NCBI GenBank assembly: GCA_014529385.2
Contig: CM043956.1
Location: 90,846,721-90,910,720, forward strand
Direction of reading: 5' to 3'
DNA length: 64,000 nt
Source: Adiantum capillus-veneris
Taxonomy: Eukaryota; Streptophyta; Polypodiopsida; Polypodiales; Pteridaceae
The position numbers and the translations under genes were made by a program. A model generated the notes under the pieces. The model made no database searches. It saw nothing but the letters and a program-made list of their open reading frames with translations, and was not told where the DNA came from. Shown here piece by piece: positions 55,975-64,000 of this stretch; positions within the stretch are counted from its first letter, which is position 1; each line of letters opens with the position of its first letter.

Positions 55975-57092
55975 GAAATTCTATTGGCAGTATGTCAACA
56001 AGACCATAAACAAGGTTAAAGGGTGTAGCATTTAAACTTGTCTTGAATGAAACTCTATAAGCTCATAGAGCAACATGGAGATTCATTTCCCAGTCTGTCT
56101 GTCTTGAACTAACCACTTAAGTCAATACCGAGCTAAGAATTTTATTCGTATACTCAGCTTGTCCATTTGCTTGTGGGTGATAGGGAGCCGATTTGTTATG
56201 GATGACCATCACTGAGGAAATGAGTTCCCCTATCACTGACAATTTCTATTGGTAGTTTATATCTTCTAAACACATTCTCAGACAAGAATGCGGTTGTGGT
56301 TCTGGCATCATTCTTTTGGGTTGCTTTAGCCTCTATCCACTTGGTCAAAAAGTCCGTAGCTACAATGATATATTGAGCTTAAGTTCTATAAGCAGGTGGC
56401 TGTATTGGCCCAACAAAGTCTATACCCCATTTTGCAAAATCTCTAGCCCCCATCATTGGTCTTAAAGGCATGCTATCTACAGGGGTTGGCATTTTTTCTC
56501 GTTGACATGCATCACACCTTCGAACATATTCTTGGCATCTTCAAAATGTGTTGGCCACCATATGCCTGCCATTAAGATTGCTCTTGCGGTGGTCTCACTC
56601 GAAAAGTGACCTTCAGCTAATCCAGCATGTGCGTGTTCTATAATGGGAATATATTTGTCTTCATTTGCACAAAGACGCAAAATGTTGATCCTTATCTCTC
56701 CAATACAATTGGTTTCCAATAAGATCATAATCTCTAGCTTCAGTTTCAATTGCTCTTTGGTGGCGCTTGCTCATATCCTCGGGAAATGTTTGGCTTGATA
56801 AGTAAGCAACTAGATAGTTACTCCACTTAGGAACAAGTGATATTCGGAACAATGTCACATGAGGTATGGGTGCTTGTTTCTAGCATTGAGGACATTTTTT
56901 TACAAATGAGTGAACATCACTTCTCATAGCTGGCCAAAATACTCCAAGTCTCAAGATCCATCGCATTGTTTGGTCTTCTGCAAAGTGAAATCCTACCACG
57001 ATAATATGTGCTTGACTTAGGTATTGGGTTTTCTCCTTAGGATTAATGCACAAAAGCAATATTCCATCAAGAATTTTTCCTTGTCTACCCAT
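55975..57092 (-). pseudogene. Element B double HHCC modules and integrase core (decayed)
   Basis: 57092-56880: YLSQAHIIVVGFHFAEDQTM, LRLGVFWPAMRSD, FVKKCPQC, zinc module 1 intact. 56749-56500: HAHAGLAEGHFSS, GIWWPTHFEDA and, one frame over, RRCDACQREKMP, zinc module 2 with both cysteines. Then GIDFVGPIQP and SDRGTHFLS carry the first two catalytic aspartates in a broken frame. A short deletion after SDRGTHF near 56210 removes residues before the QANGQAE-like Glu region, and stops are frequent. Nonfunctional. Confidence 0.7.
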
Positions 57093-58095
57093 AAATGTGC
57101 AATTTTTTAGGATTTAAGAAAATCCTATAAAGTCTACATTTTTCAAATACCTTTTTGAGGTGTTCAAAATGATCAACCCGGATTGATGAATGTACACATA
57201 GATCATCCATATATACTTCCAAGAAATTTCAAAGATATTCTTTAAAAGCATGGCTCTTCAATCTTTGAAAGGTGGCAAGAGCATTAGTTAACCCAAAAGG
57301 CATAACCCGATAGGCAAAAATACCTCATTCAGTTGCAAAAGCAGTTTTATGATGATCTTTGGGGTCAACCAAAAGTTGATTGTATCCCAAAAATCCATCT
57401 AAAAAGATGTAAGCTTCTTTTCCTGCAACTCGTTCTAAAAAATGCTCAGTGATTTTTGAAAGAGGAAAGTTGTCTCTAATGGTAAGGTGCATTCACTTTC
57501 TTGAGATTGACACACACTCTTAATTTTCCATTTTTCTTGGGTACTATCACAATTGGAGACACCCAATCTGTGTGTTCAATTTCATAAATGAATTTGGATT
57601 CCTTTAGCTTTTCAATCTCTTCTTTGATCTTCCTCGCAAATGTCTCATTATAAGTGTATGGCTTTGTCTGCTTGGTTTCGCATCATCTCTCATAGGTATG
57701 GTATGTTGACAAATTTCTGGATCAACACTCTTGAGATCCTTATAAGACTAAGCAAAGATATCTCGGTATTCTTTCAGTAAGCTTAACAAAAGCTCTTCTT
57801 CTTCTTCCATAAGGTCGTCTGCAATGTAGGCCGGTCTAGGCTCTTCTCCTGTTTTGGCTAGATCTAGCTTTTTTGGGTTTTCAGGTCCTTCATAGGACTC
57901 ACCCTGTTTTTGTAGCTCCCTGACAAGTTTTTCGACTATGATTTTTTGGTGTTGGAGAGTATATTTCTTGTAATCGGATGGAACACTTATTACATCTTTA
58001 CATTCCTCCTCTGTGGTTTCCATTTCAGTTGTATATACCTCCTTTAGAGCTTTCTTCAACTCTTGATACTTCTTTCTCCGTTCAACTCGTGTCAT
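57093..58095 (-). pseudogene. pol: Element B reverse transcriptase, C-terminus and RNase H deleted
   Basis: 58095-57748 is the RT linker (KKYTLQHQKIIVEKLVRELQ, RPAYIADDLMEEEEELLLSL). The RT palm continues with frameshifts to sequence matching element A's YMDD region and LNPEKC. At about 57085-57095 the RT motif RQGKIL is joined directly to DGILLLCINPKEKTQYLSQA, which is the linker before zinc module 1. Element A has ~750 bp more here (RT thumb plus all of RNase H). The element therefore cannot complete reverse transcription by itself. Confidence 0.75.
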
Positions 58096-58315
58096 GATTG
58101 AATCCTTGTCCTAGCATTTAGGTTTTGCTTGAGTTTCCTTTCTCATTTTTCTCAATGTTTTCTCGACATTTCTTACTTTTTGTTTAAAGGATATCCACCA
58201 GTGAATTTGTCTTCGACACATGCATCTATCTGCATCAGAAACTGTGTTCTACTGGAGGCTAATGACATAGGTCTAGATTTCAAGTTTCTCGTGTCTCTTT
58301 TTCTTCTATACCATT

Positions 58316-59438
58316 TCATTCTTCTATGTTTCTTGTTTGAAAAGTCAAAAAAATTTCCTCCCCTCCTTTCATGATTAGTTTAGCTCTCACATGTTCTTTT
58401 TCTAACCCCGAATCATCTGAGGTAGCTGAATGTTCTTCCAACTCATTAGTTGCATCATAGTAGAGGTCTGAAAAGACTTGTTGAGCTTTCATCAAGTCCT
58501 TGGATTCCTGAATTTTTTCTTCAATGTGAAGGGTTGAGATCATTTGTATGGAAATTATGTCATAGCCATCCTCATTGCAAAATTGAGTAGGCATAGAAGT
58601 ATTTACACATACATCCATTGTTGCTAAAATTTGAGTCCACTCAAATGGCTCAAACAAATGCTCTAGAAAGGGTTCAGGTACATAGGCTTCATCTGTGCAA
58701 TCCCTTTTAAAGATACATTCTTCTCGTTTTAAGCTCCCATTATTTGAGGCTCTACACATCCAAATAGGTGTATCTGTGTTCATCCAAGATGGAAGCTTAG
58801 TTTCAGCCGAAGAGACTGAGTCAAATTCTTGTATGGCATTTTCATGACATCTCTATAAGTGTGATCTTTTAGATTAACCTTTGTTATTGATCCCACTTGC
58901 TTCAAGTACAGATGATTGTTTCCCCAATCCTGGATAAGTTGTACTTGTCGCATGAAAGGCCTTCCCAAGATAATTTCATAATAGTTTCTTTCTAAAGTCC
59001 ACTATTGCAAAAGTGTGTTGATAATCAATCCCACAGGAATTAACTATCACTTTTTCAAGTAGTCCTAAGGGTCTTTCAATGTGTCCATCAGCCAATTGCA
59101 ATTTCATTCGAGTTTGTCTAATGGCTAGTTGTCCCCATGATTCCCATACTACTTTCTATGCCTGCCCCACTATCCAGTATTGCCATGGTTTCTATATCAT
59201 TACATCTCACCGAAAGGGTTGTGTTTTCGTCTTCCCCTTCGTAGTATTCTCCGAGTTTGTTCATTGGGACAGATCTAATCTCTTTGTTATCCAATTCGTG
59301 TTTCAATTTTCCCAATTTTTTTGTGATTAGCCATGTTATCCCCACCTTCTCTAGAGTGTTTTGTAGATCATTCCATAGATATGGCCTGATTTTTAACAAT
59401 TCTCCTAAAGTAAGAGTGTATTGAATAGGTGTACACAT
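58316..59438 (-). pseudogene. Element B first protease and linker
   Basis: 59438-59118 contains ETMAILDSGAGIES, the retropepsin triad, in the same setting as element A (ENTTLSVRCNDIE before it; element A has GNTTLPVEYQDIK). 58968-58780 has GRPFMRQVQLIQDWGNN, the closing motif. 58783-58316 is the conserved linker (WMCRASNNGSLKREECIF, EPFLEHLFEPFEWTQILATM). Frameshifts separate the three. Confidence 0.75.
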
Positions 59439-59455
59439 GATTGAATGGATATTGG

Positions 59456-62400
59456 CTACCTCTGTTCCACTCTTTTCATCTGAGTGGTCTTACACACTAT
59501 GGACTTATCTTCGTTATCTCCCAAGTAAGAGGGTAGTGTTTTCAGAGTTATTGGTTTGGACATTCCTGAAGCTTCAGAGCCACAATCCCCATACAAGGAT
59601 TGTACATCCATGTCCCTATCATGAGGTAGATTGTCTAACCAAACTTCCTCTATAGGAGCTGGCTTTAGAGTTAGGCTCCCATCATTAATCTCTCTAACTT
59701 TTTTCCATAAGTGTCCCAGCCAGTCTTCTTCTATGAATGGAATTCCATCTAAGGCATCTTCACTGTTAGGCACTATGAGTTCTGGCTCTTTTGTTTCAAT
59801 GTGGGGTTCTACCACCACGTTGGATTTCTCTTTACTGGTTCCTACCACAAGCTCCTCAGGTTTTTCCATACTCTCGAGCTTGGGTTTTTGTTTTTCCAGC
59901 ATCTCTTGAGTAATTCTTACCAAATTATGATAAGCTTCAAGCTTAGCTGCTTCCATATCTGGAGAAGGATAGTTTTTCCATTTATTTTCCATGTTTTGGC
60001 TTGCTTTAAGTCCCACTTAGTAAGCTTCCAAGGCCGAATTGATTGGCTCAAAAATTTTGTCTACCAAAATTGATCCTCTAGATTTCACGGTGGTTTCCTT
60101 GATTTCACTTCCAATTTTGTTCACTTTTTCCTGGAATAGTTTCTTTGCTTTCTCCTCAATTTCAACCCTTTATTTCTGTTTTCTCATCTCATACCTTTTG
60201 GTTATACTTCTTTTGGTCTTTTGAGAGGATATTTTAGTATTCTCTGAATCATTAGAGGAATTATGTTTCTTTTTCTTAGCATGGACTCTGGTGATTACCT
60301 TGATTGGAACAATAAGTTCACTCTCAGATGAACTACTAGGTATCTCTTGGACTATGTTCGCTACTCTTTTACCCTTGTTTAAAGGATTTTTTGAACAATC
60401 TTCAGGGAAGTGTCCTCCCTTTTTGCAACATTGCATATAAAAAGCTTCAACTGGCTTAATGTTCTTGTCAGGCTCTGGGCATTCATTTTTCCAGTGATCA
60501 TATGTGCCACAGTTGTGACAGTTTCCAGTTCTTGACTTAATTATGGGTCTTATCATCGGAGGTCTAACACCTTGATTAGCTACATGGTACATCGGTGCAA
60601 GCTCTGGTGGAGTATAAGTCATAGGTTCTTCCATTGGTGGTGGATGTGAATTATACCAATCTCCCTCTACCATTACTGTAGATGGACTAGGCTCAGCATA
60701 AGGTGTAATAGACACTAGTGCTTGTTCATCTATGACTCCCTCTGAATGCATATACCTTACAGGCACTGCATTATGTCCAAGATATGGAGGTTGTTGACCC
60801 AACACACGTTGAGGTATTTACATACCCATGGGTAGTCTTTGAGTTGGGGCCATATTAGGATGATATCTATACATGGGTTGTCCTTGTGGCCTCATATGTA
60901 CGTATTGAACATTCCCATCATACTTTGGTCGGTAATAGCACTAATTGATCTCATGGTTGGTCCATTTACCCTCGATTCCACACCATTTCTGCGGTCTATT
61001 GGTTGTCCTTGTTGAGGTATCCCTTTCCATGGTACTTTCATAGGTGCTTTTTTCATGTTATTCATCATTTCATTTATCCTTTTGAGCATGTCTTCTATAG
61101 TAGTAAGCGGTGCTGCGGTAGCAATTCGCACTTGTGTTGGTCTGTTGGATGTTGTTTTCTTGCTTTGGTTATCCTTAAGTACATCTTCTTCATTGAAAAT
61201 ATCACAATTGTCTCCTAAGTCAATAGTATCTGACACACACTCCTCTAGGGTCATATGCTTCTTGCTATACAATATAGCATGAAGTTCTTTATTTAGTAGT
61301 CCCTCGAGAAACAATGATACTAGTCTTTCTTCTGCAGGTATTTCTAGCTCTCGGCATCTTGCAATACATTGCTTCATTCTAGTTGCACAATCCCTAAAAG
61401 ACTCACCTTGTTTTTATTTGAAGCTATAAATTTGAGCTATCGTTGATTCCCATTTTGGAACATGCAGCTACAAATCCTTGAGCTTATGTATTTAAGTCCA
61501 CGATTGACCTTGGTGGAAATTTTTGGAACCATGTCAATGCTTTTGCTTCTAATGTCATTCCAAATCCCTCGAATTGAGTATGAAAATCAAATATGTGTTC
61601 TGCTCTTATCACTTGTTTAAATCTTGCTAAGTGGTCATATGGATCCCCAGATCCACTGTATTTTCTGACCCATTTTTAAAAATCAACTGGTCTGACACGT
61701 CTATTTGGCTCAACCCTCGGTCTCCTAGCAGTTGGTCCTGTTCCAAGTTCTTCAAACCAGTCTGTTGGAAATAGTGACTCATGTAGCCCTGGACTAGCTT
61801 TAGTGTCACCCGGTTTTCTTCTTGATGAGGTAGTTTCTGGTTTTTTAACATCACTCTCAAAAGATCTCTTGTGGAGTTCATCTCTTGGAGTAGTTTTTGG
61901 TCCTTGGTCCAATATCCAATCCCTTATGGAGTACCCTTGGTATTTGGTTTGTTCCACCTCTTCATGACTCATCATAACAAAGTTATTGTTATAACAATCT
62001 CTAAACAGGTAGGTTGGTACATCTGTTGAACCCTTGTCTTTGATTTTAAAGATATATATGATCTTCATGGGTTTTAACTATCCGGATTTGGCATGAGAAG
62101 TCCATAGAAGATCACTGACGTTTCTATCCTCCCAACAATAGACTCCGATCCTAGGATTATCTGTGCTAAGCCGTTTCAGAGGCTTCAAATCAACTTGATC
62201 GTATCCCTCAAAGTCTAAAGCCGGTGGTCCTTCTTTTGCTGCCATATCTGGAAATATGGTATTTACTTATAACCCCCATTTGTCTATCACGTCAGGGTTT
62301 TCAAAATTGTAAATACTGAGTTCCATTTTTATCCATGTACATTTTTCCTTTATTGTTTTCCCTGATTTCATCTTCAAACTCTATGTCATGGTCATCAATG

Positions 62401-62682
62401 AGAATAGCATACTCTTCATTAGGATCCAGGTAAACATGAGCTCCATGGCGATTAGTCTTATAAAAAAGAGAGTATGTGCTTATACAGCATTGTTGTTCCG
62501 GTTTCTGAATGAGTCGAATAGGAAGACATTTCAGATGTTGATTCTGAAAAAGTGTCTGAGACTTATTCAAAGAGAGTGTACAAGTGATCGCCTTGATTCA
62601 CACTCTCTTCGGTGGATACTCTACTAGCGGTCTCTCCAAATATGCCTTGATTTGCTAGTATACGACCAGATCTAAGGTTCAT
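59456..62682 (-). pseudogene. gag: Element B gag
   Basis: I place the start at the ATG at 62682 (MNLRSGRI), by homology with element A's MFLRSGK; the frame soon shifts. 62570-62301 and 62068-61676 match the N-terminal region. 61377-60892 is the gag domain tail (LFLEGLLNKELHAILYSKK). 60805-60170 has CHNCGTYDHWKNEC, a CCHC knuckle, then a degenerate second knuckle (QCCKKGGHFPEDC). 60016-59456 is an acidic region before the protease with SLYGDCGSEASG (SLYGDARTEV in element A). Multiple stops and shifts. Confidence 0.7.
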
Positions 62683-63093
62683 ATAGACTTGTGAAGCCCT
62701 GGATAGAGTACTTATCATTGGGTTGACTTGTTATCAGCTTCTTCCACTTGACTTGATTGCAAGTTCTGTCACGCTTTCAATTCCTTGTCTGCAATCTGAT
62801 TCCTGTATCAGTTTTGATCAAGTTAGCTATTCTTTCACAAAGATTCAATTTTTTGCTAACTATTGTGACTGGTCTATGTGTATCTCGTCAAGTTGAGCTA
62901 AGTGAGTCAACAATTGAGACTTTCAGATTCTACTTTTGCAAAAATCCAAAGGACTAATTTGCAACCTGCAATCTGAGTGAACATGTACTAATTTTGGATC
63001 CGATTGAACCAAAAATTGCCTGGTGACCTTGTATTATGTTGGTCTAACACTGTACAATTTCAAAAATCAAAAAGTCTGTCTCTATGTATCAGT

Positions 63094-63117
63094 AGTAAAT
63101 AATCATGATTATTTACT
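63094..63117 (+). repeat. Perfect 24 bp palindrome, element B leader copy 1
   Basis: Core AATAATCATGATTATT: the central CG is replaced by AT yet symmetry is kept; the outer arms extend one base further on each side. Confidence 0.95.
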
Positions 63118-63180
63118 TTTCTCAATTTTTTACACTTTTTGGCTTGCTTTGCCAAGTATGCAACTTGAGAAGTTTCACTA

Positions 63181-63213
63181 AGATCTTAACAAGTATGCAA
63201 CTTGTTAAGATCT
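63181..63213 (+). repeat. Perfect 13 bp inverted repeat with 7 nt loop
   Basis: AGATCTTAACAAG, loop TATGCAA, CTTGTTAAGATCT. It arose beside a short duplication (AAGTATGCAACTTG occurs at 63153 and again at 63191). Transcribed RNA could form a stable hairpin in the leader. Confidence 0.85.
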
Positions 63214-63414
63214 CTTGAGAGGTTTCACTAAGTTTGAACAAAATTTGTTCAAGTTATCAATTGTTTCGTGCCCGTAGACTCAATTTTCAAGAATCTGGCT
63301 TAAGTCTCACTTTTTTTATCCACTTTTCACCAAATTTGATTTATGTGGTCTACTTGATATGCTTGACCTTGTGGTATACTCAAACGTACAAAAATGTCCA
63401 ATTTTCTAGCAGAT

Positions 63415-63436
63415 GTAAATAATCGCGATTATTTAC
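63415..63436 (+). repeat. Perfect 22 bp palindrome, element B leader copy 2
   Basis: Identical over 22 bp to the spacer copy at 52423-52444, 11 kb away in the same element. Confidence 0.95.
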
Positions 63437-63706
63437 TTCTGCTATTTTTATGCAAGTTTTTATCACAATCTTGACACAGATTGGTTAAACAGCTCAACTT
63501 AACCTCCCTAGCCAAGTTTCATCAAGTTTGGATAGTTTCTGCTCAAATGGTCAACAGTTTTGTGTCTGCACATTGATATTGTAAATTTGGCCAGAATTTT
63601 CACTTCAATGATCCAAATCTTACCAAATTTGATCTGTGGGCTTAATATAACATGCTAAAACTAGTGGTATGCTGGGTTGGTCAAAAAGTTGAAAAATGAA
63701 ACAAAA

Positions 63707-63728
63707 GTAAATAATTGCGTTTATTTAC
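63707..63728 (+). repeat. Palindrome, element B leader copy 3 (two changes)
   Basis: Centre AATTGCGTTT instead of AATCGCGATT; outer arms perfect. Confidence 0.85.
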
Positions 63729-64000
63729 TTCTAGTCAATTTTTTCATCTTTTTGGTCAACTGAGCATGTACACTTGTTTATCACATCAATATTAGCCTAT
63801 GAGTCAAGTTTCACTGAGTTTGAACAAAAATTTTCCAATTTACACTCAAGTTCTCGATAATCAGTATAGTATTCAGTTTTTTCCAAGTTTTTGGTCAATT
63901 TGGTAATCCAGTTTCTATGGGCCTTTACAAAAGATGGTTGTACACATGCATAGAGTCTCTGGTATCGACCTTGGTCACTTTTGAGCTTAAGTAGATAATC

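Larger units (their letters stand above)
51117..64000 (-). mobile_element. Element B, right part (leader, gag, pol, spacer and 5' half of accessory gene)
   Basis: On the minus strand from the window end: leader with palindromes, gag from 62682, protease, RT, zinc modules, integrase, second protease-like domain, palindrome spacer, and accessory gene up to the element A insertion at 51117. It is homologous throughout to element A but clearly diverged, more decayed, and has lost RNase H. The 5' LTR lies beyond 64000. Confidence 0.8.
62683..64000 (-). other. Element B 5' leader with palindrome array
   Basis: No gene. Palindromes at 63094-63117, 63415-63436 and 63707-63728, with half of another at the window edge (63991-64000, GTAGATAATC); centres are 320, 292 and ~284 bp apart. 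Between them the phrases AAGTTTCACTNAGTTTGAAC and CCAAATTTGATNTGTG recur, so the array is a diverged tandem repeat of ~290 bp with the palindrome as best-kept part. Confidence 0.7.

Noticed and set aside
52423-63728. Regularly spaced palindromes as a CRISPR-like array
   Set aside because: Units are ~290 bp apart inside plant retroelements; the sequence between them is related and no cas-type gene is present.
1-64000. tRNA, rRNA or other structural RNA genes
   Set aside because: Only primer-binding sites resembling tRNA 3' ends were seen; no cloverleaf or rRNA segment was recognised by eye.

Overview
The window is a stack of plant LTR retrotransposons with almost no host gene content. Plant-type Ty3/gypsy and Ty1/copia proteins, initiator-tRNA-Met and tRNA-Asp type primer sites, long CT/GA tracts and GT-AG intron signals point to a vascular land plant with a large, repeat-rich genome. 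From memory, the closest polymerase style to the two large elements at 30-64 kb is the Tat/Athila branch as seen in early-diverging vascular plants (ferns, lycophytes, perhaps conifers). That placement is a guess and no host marker gene confirms it.

Layout. (1) 1-5720, + strand: the 3' part of a non-autonomous gag-only element (TR-GAG type) with a 2.6 kb LTR, a gag ORF, an unrecognised second ORF, a polypurine tract and a complete 3' LTR. (2) 5721-11640: decayed DNA with a degenerate ~70 bp tandem repeat, a fossil gypsy pol (about 7880-9665), CT/TA microsatellites and small unassigned ORFs. (3) 11690-25946, - strand: a chromovirus-like gypsy element with a 3.36 kb 5' LTR, a Met-type primer site, a stretch of exon-like ORFs of unknown origin, then gag, protease, RT and part of RNase H; integrase and 3' LTR are missing. 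A complete 4873 bp copia element (14367-19239, + strand) sits inside its gag, with identical 227 bp LTR lengths and an exact TGTTG target duplication. (4) 25947-29897: a small intron-containing gene fragment (possibly BAH-like) and unassigned DNA. (5) 29898-64000, - strand: element B, a large gypsy element split by element A (33062-51116), a related 18 kb gypsy element inserted into B's 3' accessory gene. The near-duplication CTGTG/CCGTG flanks A.

Elements A and B are the unusual part. They share an architecture I do not recognise as described: gag, protease, RT, RNase H, an integrase preceded by two tandem HHCC zinc modules, and a second retropepsin-like domain after the integrase C-terminal domain. 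After a spacer comes a separate accessory gene of about 1100 codons in the env position. That gene has a conserved N-terminal domain, a charged and proline-rich middle, coiled coils and a conserved C-terminal domain; I see no membrane segment. In A, gag through the second protease is essentially one ~3200-codon frame, interrupted by in-frame stops and a few frameshifts. A second copy of the 14-nt polypurine tract lies between pol and the accessory gene.

The most striking non-coding signal is a palindrome with an ATCGCGAT core. Element B carries repeated 22-24 bp palindromes (core AATAATCGCGATTATT) about 290 bp apart, both in the 5' leader before gag and in the spacer between pol and the accessory gene. 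Element A carries a different-armed version (CGATCGCGATCG) in its spacer, leader and LTR. Both LTRs hold a copy at nearly the same distance (about 570 bp) from the LTR start. Shared core, family-specific arms, and presence in LTR, leader and spacer suggest a recognition site that co-varies with an element-encoded factor, or a palindrome that drives RNA dimerisation. Both ideas are inferences.
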